This document shows, one piece after another, positions 38,799 to 47,988 of a stretch of DNA of 64,000 nt. Positions within the stretch are counted from its first letter, which is position 1, and every line of letters begins with the position of its first letter. Position numbers and translations under genes: made by a program. The stretch is from NCBI RefSeq assembly GCF_007860105.1, contig NZ_SJPU01000002.1, positions 22,837-86,836 of the forward strand. The letters run 5' to 3'. Under the pieces are notes generated by a model. The model had not been told where the DNA came from. It made no database searches and was given only the letters and a program-made list of their open reading frames with translations. The stretch comes from Allorhodopirellula heiligendammensis. Its GTDB lineage: Bacteria > Planctomycetota > Planctomycetia > Pirellulales > Pirellulaceae.

Positions 38799-38803
38799 AA
38801 GGA
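38799..38803 (+). promoter_or_regulatory. Ribosome binding site deciding the clpC start
   Basis: aagga lies eight bases before the ATG at 38812 and supports that start over the upstream in-frame starts. Confidence 0.6.
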
Positions 38804-38811
38804 CGAAAAAC

Positions 38812-41403
38812 ATGTACGAACGGTTTACAGACCGGGCCCGGAAAGTCATGCAGTTGGCTAACCAAGAGGCTCAGCGTTTCAATCACGAATATATCGGCAC
38901 TGAGCATATTTTGCTGGGGTTGGTCAAAGAGGGCAGCGGCGTCGCCGCCAACGTGCTGAAAAACCTCGATGTCGATTTGCGAAAAATTCGTCTCGAAGTC
39001 GAAAAGCTTGTGCAAAGCGGTCCCGAAATGGTGACCGTCGGCAAATTGCCGCAAACCCCGCGCGCTAAGAAGGTCATCGAGTACTCGATGGAAGAAGCTC
39101 GCAATCTCAACCATAGCTACGTTGGCACCGAGCACATTTTGCTCGGGCTGCTACGGGAGCAGGAAGGCGTTGCCGCGCAGGTGCTCATGAATTTGGGCTT
39201 GAAGCTCGAAGATGTCCGCGAGGAAGTGCTGAATCTGCTCGGCCACGGCCTCGAAGGCGCCGAAGTCGGTGAACGAGGCGGTCGGTCGGGCGAAGGCAGC
39301 GAGGGCGGATCGAGCAGCAGCGGCAAGAGTGGCAAGAGCAAGACACCGGCCCTGGATAGTTTCGGTCGCGATCTGACAGAACTGGCACGCAAAGGCGAAC
39401 TCGATCCCGTCATCGGACGCGAACGAGAAATCGAACGAGCGATCCAGATCCTCTGCCGCCGTACGAAAAACAACCCGGTGCTACTCGGTGAAGCCGGCGT
39501 TGGCAAAACAGCGATCATCGAAGGATTCGCGCAGCGCGTCATCAACGGCGAAGTGCCCGAGATCCTCAGCGAGAAACGCATTGTCGTGCTCGACTTGGCA
39601 ATGATGGTCGCTGGCACCAAGTACCGGGGTCAGTTCGAAGAACGCATCAAGGCCGTCATGACCGAAGTGCGTCGCGTCAAGAACACGATTCTCTTTATCG
39701 ACGAGTTACACACCCTGGTCGGCGCCGGCGGCGCCGAGGGCGCGATCGACGCTGCCAACGTACTCAAACCGGCACTTGCCCGGGGTGAAATCCAGTGCAT
39801 TGGTGCGACCACCCTCGACGAGTACCGCAAGTACATCGAGAAGGACAACGCGCTGGCACGTCGTTTCCAGGAGATCATGGTTGAACCGACTGGCAAAGCC
39901 GAAACCATTGAAATCCTCAAAGGATTGCGTGAGCGGTACGAGGAACATCACCGCGTTCAGTTCACCGATGATGCCATCGTCGCCGCAGTGGAAATGAGCG
40001 AGCGGTACATCACCGCCCGCTGCTTGCCAGACAAGGCCATCGACGTGATCGATGAGTCCGGAGCACGAGTAAGATTGCGGTCGATGACTCGTCCACCAGA
40101 TTTGAAGGAAATCGACGAGCAAGTCGAAACCCTCAACAAGGACAAAGAGGACGCTGTCGCCAACCAAGACTTTGAGAAGGCCGCTAATCTGCGTGATCAA
40201 GCCGAGAAACTTCGTAAGAAGAAGGACAAGATCACCCAGGAGTGGCGTGAGAAGAGCCAGCAGACCGATGGCGTTGTCGACGAGGAAGTGATTGCCGAAG
40301 TCGTTAGCAAGATGACGGGCATCCCCTTGACCCGCCTGTCGACAGAAGACTCGATGCGACTGCTCAAGATGGAGGACGAACTTCACGAGCGTGTGGTCAG
40401 TCAAGAGCAAGCCGTTACGGCAATTGCGAAAGCAGTTCGCCGTAGCCGTAGTGGACTAAAAGATCCGAAACGGCCAACCGGCTCATTCATCTTCGCTGGC
40501 CCCACCGGTGTCGGTAAAACATTGCTCGCCAAGGCACTCGCGGAATACATGTTCGGCGATCCCGATGCACTCGTGCATATCGACATGTCGGAGTACATGG
40601 AGAAACACAACGTCAGTCGTTTGATCGGCGCACCTCCCGGATTCGTCGGCTACGAAGAGGGCGGACAGCTCACCGAGAAGATCCGTCGTCGTCCTTACGC
40701 CGTCGTGCTCTTCGACGAAATCGAGAAAGCACACCCCGACGTGTTCAACATGTTGTTGCAGGTCATGGAAGAAGGCCGGTTGACCGATTCGTTCGGACGC
40801 AACGTTGATTTCCGCAATACGATCTTGATCATGACTACCAATGCAGGTGCTGAGGCGATCAAGAACGAGGCTGCGTTCGGCTTTGCAAAACCAGATGGTG
40901 ACGCGAGCTACGATTCGATGAAAGCTCGAGTGATGGACTCGATCGAGCGTGTGTTCCGCCCTGAATTCCTGAACCGCCTCGATGACACGATCATTTTCCG
41001 CCACCTGACCACGACCGACCTGAAAGGCATCATCGATTTCGAACTGCAGAAGGTCCGCGAGCGATTGCTCGATCGCGGCTTAGCGCTCGATCTGACCGAC
41101 GACGCCAAGGAGTTCTTGATCAAGAAAGGCAGCAACCTGGATTATGGTGCTCGACCACTACGTCGTGCTCTCGAACAACGGATTGAAGATCCGCTGGGCG
41201 AAGAGTTGCTACGCGGCACCTTCGAAGGGAAAGACACGATCGTGATCACCGTCCATCGCGACGATTCCGGCAAGGTTACCCGGCTTAACTTCGAGGGTGA
41301 AAGTCGTGGCCTACCACCAGCTTCCGAACCCGAGGAAGCCGTCGGTGCAGCGGCCGGAGCCACCGAGAAGGAAGGCGACGCAGCGGCGGATGATCCATCC
41401 TAG
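38812..41403 (+). CDS. clpC: ATP-dependent Clp protease ATP-binding subunit ClpC
   Basis: The protein (863 residues) is an AAA+ unfoldase that feeds proteins to ClpP. Two Clp-N repeats (about 1-145: [34 protein letters not shown]) precede AAA domain 1 with Walker A GEAGVGKT at 226-233. A UVR-type middle segment ([20 protein letters not shown]) and AAA domain 2 with GPTGVGKT from 563 follow. The start at 38812 has aagga at 38799-38803, eight bases upstream; the longer frame from 38716 is not family-like. A Gly/Ser-rich linker follows the N-domain and the tail is Ala/Glu-rich. A strong terminator follows. Confidence 0.96.
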   Translation: MYERFTDRARKVMQLANQEAQRFNHEYIGTEHILLGLVKEGSGVAANVLKNLDVDLRKIRLEVEKLVQSGPEMVTVGKLPQTPRAKKVIEYSMEEARNLNHSYVGTEHILLGLLREQEGVAAQVLMNLGLKLEDVREEVLNLLGHGLEGAEVGERGGRSGEGSEGGSSSSGKSGKSKTPALDSFGRDLTELARKGELDPVIGREREIERAIQILCRRTKNNPVLLGEAGVGKTAIIEGFAQRVINGEVPEILSEKRIVVLDLAMMVAGTKYRGQFEERIKAVMTEVRRVKNTILFIDELHTLVGAGGAEGAIDAANVLKPALARGEIQCIGATTLDEYRKYIEKDNALARRFQEIMVEPTGKAETIEILKGLRERYEEHHRVQFTDDAIVAAVEMSERYITARCLPDKAIDVIDESGARVRLRSMTRPPDLKEIDEQVETLNKDKEDAVANQDFEKAANLRDQAEKLRKKKDKITQEWREKSQQTDGVVDEEVIAEVVSKMTGIPLTRLSTEDSMRLLKMEDELHERVVSQEQAVTAIAKAVRRSRSGLKDPKRPTGSFIFAGPTGVGKTLLAKALAEYMFGDPDALVHIDMSEYMEKHNVSRLIGAPPGFVGYEEGGQLTEKIRRRPYAVVLFDEIEKAHPDVFNMLLQVMEEGRLTDSFGRNVDFRNTILIMTTNAGAEAIKNEAAFGFAKPDGDASYDSMKARVMDSIERVFRPEFLNRLDDTIIFRHLTTTDLKGIIDFELQKVRERLLDRGLALDLTDDAKEFLIKKGSNLDYGARPLRRALEQRIEDPLGEELLRGTFEGKDTIVITVHRDDSGKVTRLNFEGESRGLPPASEPEEAVGAAAGATEKEGDAAADDPS

Positions 41404-41492
41404 GGAGTACGACGAACACCTGCGTTCGCCAGAATGTGAAGCTCACTCTCTGGCGATGACAGCGACCATGGTTTGATCCCATAAAACCTACG

Positions 41493-41523
41493 AAAAGCGT
41501 CTGAGCAATCAGACGCTTTTTTT
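41493..41523 (+). terminator. Intrinsic terminator after clpC
   Basis: A perfect 12-bp stem (aaaagcgtctga / tcagacgctttt) closed by a gcaa tetraloop runs into seven T residues (41517-41523). It is 90 bases after the clpC stop and only 22 bases before the next start codon. This is the clearest rho-independent terminator in the window. Confidence 0.9.
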
Positions 41524-41545
41524 ATTCCTTCACGAAACAGGTAAA

Positions 41546-43135
41546 ATGAACTCTCCCGAATCCTACGAAACCGTTCCCTACCCCGACTTCGTTCACCCCC
41601 GCACCAACCCCGACAGCATCGCGGCGATGGCGCAGTTGTTTGGGGCGGTTCCGCCGAGCCCGCACCGTGAGCAGTGCCGCGTGCTCGAACTGGGCTGCGG
41701 CCAAGGTGGAAACCTCATCTCCCTGGCGTCGCTCTTTCCCGATTCGCAGTTCTCAGGCGTCGATCTTAGCCCCGGGCACATTGCGGCCGGACAAGCCACC
41801 ATTGCTCAACTTGGATTTAAAAATATCCAACTGAGACAGGGCGATCTGAGCGAGTTCCCAGGGGAGGCGATGGGATCGAGTCGTGATCTCACGTACGACT
41901 ATATCCTCGTTCATGGTGTTTATTCCTGGGTACCAGAAAGTGTTCGCCAGCACGTACTGCGCATCTGCGACGACCACCTATCGCCGCACGGAGTGGCTTT
42001 GATCAGCTACAACACGCTGCCGGGCTGGCACGCCAAAGGCATGGTGCGAGAACTGATCCAGTTTCATGCGGCAAACCATCCAGGTGAGCCGCTGCAAATG
42101 ATTCGCGAGGCCAAACGGTTCGTCGCGGATCTCGCCGAATCGGTGCCTGAATCCTCCGGTTACGGAAAACTGCTGCGAGAGCAGTTCCAAGGGCTCTGCC
42201 AGTCCGATGAGTCATATCTCTTTCATGAACAGTTCGAAGCGGTCAACGAGCCACGCTATTTCAGTCAGTTTATCAACGAGATCAGCACTGCGAGCCTGAG
42301 ATTTATCTGTGAGTCAAGCTTTGCGTTCGTGCCCTCACAAAGCCCAGGGATACAGCGCCGACTCACCGCCATGCCGATGGTCGAGCGCGAACAGACAATC
42401 GACTTTCTATGCAATCGTACGTTTCGACAATCGCTGATCTGCCGGGCTGACTCAAGTGCACCGATTGGTGAATCACCTGACTCCGATTCGATTACCGATT
42501 TATTTCTATCGACGGAAGTCAGCTGCTTCGACGAGGCGGGCCAACCACTGCCCAACACACCACCCGACGGTGAGATGCGGATCACCAACCCCGACGGAGC
42601 CAGCGCAACCCTCCGCAGTGCCACCACCAAGGCCGCGATATTGCATCTGTCTCAGATCCGCCCGACATCGAAATCATTCAGCCAGATTTGGCAGCACGTG
42701 CTCACAACGATACCGAACTGCGAAGACTCCAACGCGACCCGGACCCTTCTCAGGGAAGAATTGATGCAGCTCGCTCAGGTGAGCATGGTGCGGTTCGCTA
42801 CCGGCCCTCTGCCGCTGACACACATTGTCTCGGCCCAGCCAAAATCCAGTCCATTGGCCCGGTGGCAGGCAGCCCGGGGCCCGGTGGTCACATCTCAGCT
42901 ACACCAGGCGATCCGATTGGACGCGGCCACGAGGGAGATGATCAGCCTCTGCGACGGCTTCAACGACCATTACGCCATTATCGACGGCATGCTTCGTTTC
43001 GTCTCGCGCGATGGCGTCTCGCTGCAGCACGAAGGTGCCGCTGTTACCGACCCCGATTTGCTACGCAGCCTCGTGGCCGAAAAAGTGCCAGCAAACCTGA
43101 GAAACCTTGCTGAAATGGGATTTTTAATGGGGTAG
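41546..43135 (+). CDS. SAM-dependent methyltransferase with methyltransferase regulatory domain
   Basis: The 529-residue protein has a class I methyltransferase domain with motif I VLELGCGQGGNLISLA (about 48-63) and GVDLSPGHIAAGQ. It is followed by the region typical of the MethyTransf_Reg domain (about 220-310, LFHEQFEAVNEPRYFSQFINEI) and a long C-terminal helical part. Family members are found in many environmental bacteria; the substrate is unknown. The ATG at 41546 is close behind the clpC terminator, so its own promoter must overlap that hairpin or it depends on read-through. It is convergent with the polysaccharide-export gene. Confidence 0.85.
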   Translation: MNSPESYETVPYPDFVHPRTNPDSIAAMAQLFGAVPPSPHREQCRVLELGCGQGGNLISLASLFPDSQFSGVDLSPGHIAAGQATIAQLGFKNIQLRQGDLSEFPGEAMGSSRDLTYDYILVHGVYSWVPESVRQHVLRICDDHLSPHGVALISYNTLPGWHAKGMVRELIQFHAANHPGEPLQMIREAKRFVADLAESVPESSGYGKLLREQFQGLCQSDESYLFHEQFEAVNEPRYFSQFINEISTASLRFICESSFAFVPSQSPGIQRRLTAMPMVEREQTIDFLCNRTFRQSLICRADSSAPIGESPDSDSITDLFLSTEVSCFDEAGQPLPNTPPDGEMRITNPDGASATLRSATTKAAILHLSQIRPTSKSFSQIWQHVLTTIPNCEDSNATRTLLREELMQLAQVSMVRFATGPLPLTHIVSAQPKSSPLARWQAARGPVVTSQLHQAIRLDAATREMISLCDGFNDHYAIIDGMLRFVSRDGVSLQHEGAAVTDPDLLRSLVAEKVPANLRNLAEMGFLMG

Positions 43136-43154
43136 CACAAACAAATTGGACGCT

Positions 43155-43190
43155 GCCGTCGTCCTGACACGCGCCGTAGTCCTGACACGC
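43155..43190. repeat. 18-bp tandem repeat between convergent genes
   Basis: gccgtcgtcctgacacgc (43155-43172) is followed directly by gccgtagtcctgacacgc (43173-43190), 17 of 18 bases identical. It lies in the 98-base gap between the methyltransferase and the export lipoprotein genes and is not in a coding frame I can support. Confidence 0.6.
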
Positions 43191-43233
43191 AAAGACGCCG
43201 AATAGCAAGACATCGATGACGTCTTGGCACCCG

Positions 43234-44367
43234 CTACTGTCGTGCGGGCGTTTCCAGGGGTTCAAAGTCCAACTCACCATCGATGTCGCTCGCGGCTCCC
43301 CCCACCGAATTCTCTTCGGCGGGACTGAGGTAGTCACCCAATGTCTCCCGCCGTGGCGACTGCTGCGTCGGCGAATCGGAGTTCGATGCGGGCTCGAGCA
43401 TGGAGTCCGGACTCGCCGGTGCGTTAGATAGCTTCAGCCACCCGGTGCTGCCCGGCGAGATCATGGTGTTAGCTACCGGAGACATGTCGATTGCAGGCGA
43501 GAACTCGGGGTGCGGGCACGCACGATTGCAAGCTTCGCATCGCGGACAGCCTTGGCGAGCACGCCAAAACATCATCTCATCGAAGCAGGACCGCGACGCC
43601 ACGAAGATACGATCACCGGGGCGCAGTTGGTAGTTCGACGCAGTATTTCCCAGCTGAACAATTTCTCGATAGCAGACTGGCAGCGTCACCCGACATTCGC
43701 AGGGTTCCGACGGACGCGACAACAGGATCTGACAGGGGTTGGCGCTGCTATTAAGTCCGCCTGCGGCAACGATGGCATCGAGCACGGTCTCGAATCCAGA
43801 CAGCGGATAGGCGCCCGGCGCATTGACCTCGCCGAGCACGTAGTAGCGATGCACTGGTTCGAGCAATCGCACATTAATCGCGATCGAGTCGCAGTCTCTG
43901 GACGTCTCGGCGATACCCCCGCGGGATTTCTTTGGTTCGCACCCAGCCTGCCGACACGTCTCCAACTGCTCGCGAGTTTGAAAGTCAATTTGTTGTTCGA
44001 TCAAGGCTTCGGCTTGCTCGAGATCCTGGCCCGCGAGAACGATGCGACCGTACGGTCCTAAGTCGATCGTGCCATCGGCCAAAACCGTTTGGTCGGCAGG
44101 CAAACGCAGGTCGCGGTCGAGGCTGACCGGCTCGATTAAGACCGTATCACCGGGCTGCAGGCGGTGCGGCGGGAGCACCGTCTTGGCGTTCTCGCGTGCG
44201 ATCCCATGGGGGATTCGAGACTGCTCGAGGACCGCTTCTGCCTCTTTGGTCAGGGGGCTGCCGGACGTGCACGACAGGCCGAGCGCACTGCATCCGCTGG
44301 TGCAACCAAGCAGCACGAGCCCCATTCCCAGCCACGCCACGAACGGCCCAGTCGAATTTCGATCCAT
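43234..44367 (-). CDS. Polysaccharide biosynthesis/export lipoprotein (Wza-like, SLBB)
   Basis: From the ATG at 44367 the product is 377 residues with a lipoprotein signal (VAWLGMGLVLLGC, lipobox Cys near residue 20). The polysaccharide-export domain (HRLQPGDTVLIEPV...LADGTIDLGPYGRIVLAGQDL) is followed by an SLBB-like unit (YYVLGEVNAPGAYPLSGFETVLDAIVAAGGL) and YQLRPGDRIFVAS. A Cys-rich stretch comes after this (ARQGCPRCEACNRACPHPEF), unlike Wza. It should form part of an outer-membrane export channel. No polymerase, Wzc or glycosyltransferase gene is adjacent, so its pathway partner lies elsewhere. Confidence 0.87.
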   Translation of the reverse strand: MDRNSTGPFVAWLGMGLVLLGCTSGCSALGLSCTSGSPLTKEAEAVLEQSRIPHGIARENAKTVLPPHRLQPGDTVLIEPVSLDRDLRLPADQTVLADGTIDLGPYGRIVLAGQDLEQAEALIEQQIDFQTREQLETCRQAGCEPKKSRGGIAETSRDCDSIAINVRLLEPVHRYYVLGEVNAPGAYPLSGFETVLDAIVAAGGLNSSANPCQILLSRPSEPCECRVTLPVCYREIVQLGNTASNYQLRPGDRIFVASRSCFDEMMFWRARQGCPRCEACNRACPHPEFSPAIDMSPVANTMISPGSTGWLKLSNAPASPDSMLEPASNSDSPTQQSPRRETLGDYLSPAEENSVGGAASDIDGELDFEPLETPARQ

Positions 44368-44849
44368 CGAATCATCCTTTTGAGTGGAATCCTTTCCACA
44401 ACTACAATCGGATCCAGTGGCGGCTCGCAACTTGAGAATCGCCGGACGCTATCGCAATCGATACAATCCTGACGACCCGATCCCGAATCGTAGGTGGGGA
44501 CTTTCGTCCGGTCCGTGATCTCATCTCGGCCCACCCCACTCGCTAAATTTACTCGCCGAGCTGCTCACCAATTTGCTCGCTCGAGGCCAGGGTGCCAGAT
44601 TCCGATGCCTGGTGGCTCACGATGAAAGAATGCTTCCCATGCAGTGCCCAGGGGAGCATAAAGCCCCACAAACGGCGACTGGGGCGGTGATTACGGTGCC
44701 AGATGGCGGGGCTAGTGCGCCCCTTGCGAATCCGGTGTCGAACGCGATAATTGCCGCTGAATTCGCGGCTATTTGTTCCACTGGGGCACTCGCGCGGCGG
44801 ATCGTTTCACCCCACCGTCATCCCCACTTTGCTTGAGGAACTATCCACC
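44368..44849. other. Intergenic region between divergent export and aldolase genes
   Basis: No gene is supported. A gcccca/tggggc inverted repeat sits near 44661-44684, next to attacggtgccaga (44690-44703), a degenerate relative of the repeat at 16226. The promoter candidate for the aldolase gene is listed separately. Confidence 0.4.
44724..44751 (+). promoter_or_regulatory. Candidate sigma70-type promoter of the aldolase gene
   Basis: ttgcga (44724-44729) and gataat (44746-44751) are separated by 16 bases, and lie about 100 bases before the aldolase ATG. The match is 4 of 6 and 5 of 6. Planctomycete promoters are poorly defined, so this is suggestive only. Confidence 0.3.
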
Positions 44850-45872
44850 ATGGCACTCGTCCCCCTTCGCGTCGTTCTCGATCACGCTGCTGAAAATAAC
44901 TACGGCGTCGCCGCCTTCAACGTCAACAACATGGAGCAGATCCAATCGATCATGGAAGCTGCTGAGGAGACCGACTCCCCGGTCATCATTCAAGCCTCAC
45001 GCGGTGCTCGATCGTACACCCAAGACAACTACCTACGTCACCTCATGATCGCCGCCACGGAATTGTATCCGCACATTCCGATCGTCATGCACCAGGACCA
45101 CGGCAACAGCCCTGAAACCTGCCTTTCAGCGATCGACAATGGCTTCACCAGCGTCATGATGGACGGATCGCTCGAAGCCGATGGCAAAACTCCGGCCGAC
45201 TACGATTACAATGTCCGCGTTACCGCTGAAGTCGTCCGCGCCGCCCACGCTCGTGGCGTCAGCGTCGAAGGCGAACTCGGTTGCCTCGGCTCGCTCGAAA
45301 GTGGCGAAGGCGAACAAGAAGATGGCCATGGTGCGGTTGGTGAACTGACCCACGATCAATTGCTGACCGATCCCGATGAAGCGAAGCGGTTTGTCGAAGA
45401 AACCGGCGTGGACGCGCTCGCCGTCGCCATCGGCACCAGCCACGGAGCCTATAAGTTCACCAAAAAACCAACCGGTGAAGTTTTGGCGATGAGCCGCATT
45501 GAAGAAATCCATGCCAAGTTGCCCAACACGCACCTCGTCATGCACGGCAGCAGCAGCGTGCCCCAAGAGCTGCAGGACATCATCAACGAGTATGGTGGCA
45601 AGATGAAGCAAACCTATGGCGTACCGGTCGAAGAAATCCAGCGTGGGATCAAGAGCGGCGTGCGTAAGATCAACGTCGATACCGATTGCCGGATGGCAAT
45701 CACCGGTGCGATTCGCAAGGTATTCGCCGAAGATCCAGGTGCGTTTGATCCTCGCGCTTACCTGAAGCCCGCCCGCACGGCAATGAAGGACGTCTGTGTT
45801 GCCCGCATGACAGCGTTCGGTCAAGCCGGCAACGCCTCCAAGCTCCGCAAGTCCCTCGGCGCCACTGCCTGA
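44850..45872 (+). CDS. fba: Class II fructose-bisphosphate aldolase
   Basis: The 340-residue enzyme cleaves fructose 1,6-bisphosphate to dihydroxyacetone phosphate and glyceraldehyde 3-phosphate using a divalent metal. HQDHG at 81-85 gives the catalytic Asp (D83) and metal-binding His (H84). [38 protein letters not shown] and [11 protein letters not shown] complete the family signature; the sequence fits the class IIB (CbbA-type) branch. The ATG at 44850 has gaggaa at 44835-44840. The frame upstream of it (to 44751) is not family-like. Confidence 0.95.
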   Translation: MALVPLRVVLDHAAENNYGVAAFNVNNMEQIQSIMEAAEETDSPVIIQASRGARSYTQDNYLRHLMIAATELYPHIPIVMHQDHGNSPETCLSAIDNGFTSVMMDGSLEADGKTPADYDYNVRVTAEVVRAAHARGVSVEGELGCLGSLESGEGEQEDGHGAVGELTHDQLLTDPDEAKRFVEETGVDALAVAIGTSHGAYKFTKKPTGEVLAMSRIEEIHAKLPNTHLVMHGSSSVPQELQDIINEYGGKMKQTYGVPVEEIQRGIKSGVRKINVDTDCRMAITGAIRKVFAEDPGAFDPRAYLKPARTAMKDVCVARMTAFGQAGNASKLRKSLGATA

Positions 45873-46173
45873 GTAGTGACCCCGGTTCAAGGTGGCGAAA
45901 GCCTTCTATTGACGTCGCCTGCGGTTGTACAGCAACGGCCTGACAACCAAGGCGTGGGGACATGCAGGACACTGGGTGAACGGGAAATCATCGGCAACAC
46001 TCACCCGATCTTTGCCGGGCGATGCGAGTTCAACGCCTGGGATGCTGTGGCGTAAGTTCTCGCCGGCGAAACCCAGGTTTATTGGATGCAGATCGGGGCG
46101 AACGTGATTATCTTGGTGGGGAAACCGCTATTCCGATCACCCCGTTCGACCGCTCCTTCTTTGAATCGCTGCG
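45873..46173. other. Intergenic region with REP-like palindrome
   Basis: No gene is seen. At 46036-46077 a cctggg/cccagg inverted repeat encloses ggcgtaagttctcgcc (46049-46064), which shares ggcgtaagttct with the hairpin at 5584-5600 in the nrdJ leader. The DapA-family gene starts after it. Confidence 0.45.
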
Positions 46174-47190
46174 ATGCTTCCTCCTGCTGACCATCCCCAC
46201 CGGATCACTGGCATCCTGACACCGAATATCACGCCCGTAGACGATGCGGGACGCGTCGACGAAGATCGGCTGCGCGGGTATGTCGACTGGTTGATCGAAC
46301 GCGGTGTTGACGGCCTGTATCCCAATGGTAGCACAGGGGAGTTTGTTCGCTTCTCGCCACTAGAACGTCGTCGGATCGTGCAAATTGTTGTTGATCAAAC
46401 CGCGGGGCGGGTGCCCGTCCTCGCCGGCGCAGCCGAAGCAAACGTCGACGAAACGATTGCCGCTTGCCAAGCCTACGGTGAGATGGGCGTCAGGGCGGTG
46501 GCGATTGTAGCTCCGTTCTACTACCGGCTCAGCAGCGACGCGGTCCATGCCTACTTCACCCAGATTGCTGGCAGCGTCGACGTCGACGTGACACTGTACA
46601 ACATCCCGATGTTTGCCTCACCAATCGATGTTGAAACAGCGACACGATTGGCGCTGGAACAACCCCGCATCGTTGGGATCAAGGACAGCTCGGGCGACCT
46701 ACCGAACATGCTGCGAATGATGGCAGCGATTCGGCCGCAGCGAGACGACTTTTCGTTCCTAACCGGTTGGGACCCATCACTCGCGCCGATGCTAATTGCC
46801 GGCATCGACGGCGGCACCAATGCCTCGAGCGGTGTCGTACCCGAGCTGACCCGTTCGATCTACCGAAGCGTACACACGGGCCAAATTGACCGCGCGATGG
46901 ATCTGCAATATGACTTGTTGGCACTATTTGACTGCATGATTGGGCTGGGAGAATTCCCCGACGGCTTCCGAGCTGGCGCCCACTCTCGCGGCTGGGATCT
47001 GGGTGATGGGCGAGTTCCCTACAGCAACGCACGCCGCAAAAAAGTTGCCGATGCCCAACCCCAAATCGATGCAAAGATTAGAGCGATCCTTCAGAAACTC
47101 GAGAAATCATCACCACGCGACGCGGTCTCGACGCAGTCAATTGAGTCCGTCGTTCACCAAGTGCTGCAACGATTGGGTACGACGAAATAA
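46174..47190 (+). CDS. DapA-family (dihydrodipicolinate synthase/N-acetylneuraminate lyase-like) aldolase
   Basis: The 338-residue protein has the (beta/alpha)8 Schiff-base lyase motifs: GSTGEF at 52-57, the catalytic Tyr Y142 in LYNIP and the Schiff-base Lys K170 in VGIKDSSGD. It uses pyruvate as donor in most members; whether it serves lysine synthesis, sialic-acid breakdown or sugar-acid breakdown cannot be told. It carries a C-terminal extension of about 35 residues ([22 protein letters not shown]) beyond the usual 290-300. No lysine-pathway gene is adjacent, which argues for a catabolic role. Confidence 0.85.
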   Translation: MLPPADHPHRITGILTPNITPVDDAGRVDEDRLRGYVDWLIERGVDGLYPNGSTGEFVRFSPLERRRIVQIVVDQTAGRVPVLAGAAEANVDETIAACQAYGEMGVRAVAIVAPFYYRLSSDAVHAYFTQIAGSVDVDVTLYNIPMFASPIDVETATRLALEQPRIVGIKDSSGDLPNMLRMMAAIRPQRDDFSFLTGWDPSLAPMLIAGIDGGTNASSGVVPELTRSIYRSVHTGQIDRAMDLQYDLLALFDCMIGLGEFPDGFRAGAHSRGWDLGDGRVPYSNARRKKVADAQPQIDAKIRAILQKLEKSSPRDAVSTQSIESVVHQVLQRLGTTK

Positions 47191-47236
47191 GAGTGTGTGC
47201 AGATTTGAATTGAATCCTAGAGACGGCAACACTCTG

Positions 47237-47256
47237 CCGGGGACGAAGGTCCCCGG
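47237..47256. repeat. Palindrome in a convergent gap
   Basis: ccggggac, gaag, gtccccgg is an 8-bp perfect stem 46 bases after the DapA-family stop and 123 bases from the stop of the convergent ferritin-like gene. It may act as a bidirectional terminator or be a member of the repeat family seen at 49430. Confidence 0.5.
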
Positions 47257-47378
47257 TTCCAATGTGCAAACACCGCCCCAAACGCTGGCGGGGGACGAGT
47301 TCGGCTGCCTCGCTTTAAATCGATAGCCCGTTACGTCCCCGGCACAGAGCTTCCATTTCTTTGGGATTCAGTTCTCCC

Positions 47379-47837
47379 TTAACCCGACTTACGAGCAGAA
47401 TCACTCGTCGTCGCTTGAGCGGCTGGGGTGTCACGCAACAGTTTGGTATACTCGTCCACGCCTTCTTGCTCCTGTAGCAAGATGTCTTCGAGGAAGACTA
47501 CCAGGGCACGATTGGACTCAGCGAGTTCGAGGGCCTTCGTGTACATCTCGACTGCTTTGGCTTCGAATGCCAAGCTGAACTCCAGGACTTCGCGGAGGTC
47601 CTTGCTCTGTTTGATTTCGTTCCGGGTCGCCACGGGAACGCCGCCCAACGCAACAATTTTATTGCCGATCAGGTTAGCGTGGCCAAACGACTCTTTTGCA
47701 TCACCCTCAAACTTCGATGCGTAAACTTCTCGCCATACGCCTTCGAGAATAAATGAGGCTTGAGAATACTGAGCGACACCAGTCCACTCGTGCTTGAGAA
47801 TTTCGTTGAGGCAGTCAATCAGGGCTTCACTGGCCAT
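47379..47837 (-). CDS. Ferritin-like (bacterioferritin/DUF-type four-helix) protein
   Basis: The 152-residue protein is a four-helix bundle in the ferritin-like superfamily. Acidic and His ligands recur at helix spacing: LNEILKHEWTGVAQYSQAS, GDAKESFGHANLIGNKI, LEFSLAFEAKAVEMYTKAL and VVFLEDILLQEQEGVDEYTKLL. These fit a di-iron site of the bacterioferritin type (E, E-x-x-H, E, E-x-x-H/E). It could store iron or handle peroxide. No heme-ligand Met is obvious. No regulatory site was seen. Confidence 0.8.
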   Translation of the reverse strand: MASEALIDCLNEILKHEWTGVAQYSQASFILEGVWREVYASKFEGDAKESFGHANLIGNKIVALGGVPVATRNEIKQSKDLREVLEFSLAFEAKAVEMYTKALELAESNRALVVFLEDILLQEQEGVDEYTKLLRDTPAAQATTSDSARKSG

Positions 47838-47988
47838 GAGGATAATCCCTTTTTGGGGTGGTGTGGGTGGCTTGAGGAAGTCTCATCATCCCACAAACTG
47901 CCCACCTGGGGAAGGGCGTGATCAGGGCTGAGGGCAACCAGTCACCCTCAGCTCCGGCAACTTCAAACTCGCTGCGACGCCGCCACGC

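Noticed and set aside
39706-40410. 234-residue minus-strand frame inside clpC
   Set aside because: Antisense shadow of the AAA domains; hydrophobic only because of the codon pattern of the complementary strand.
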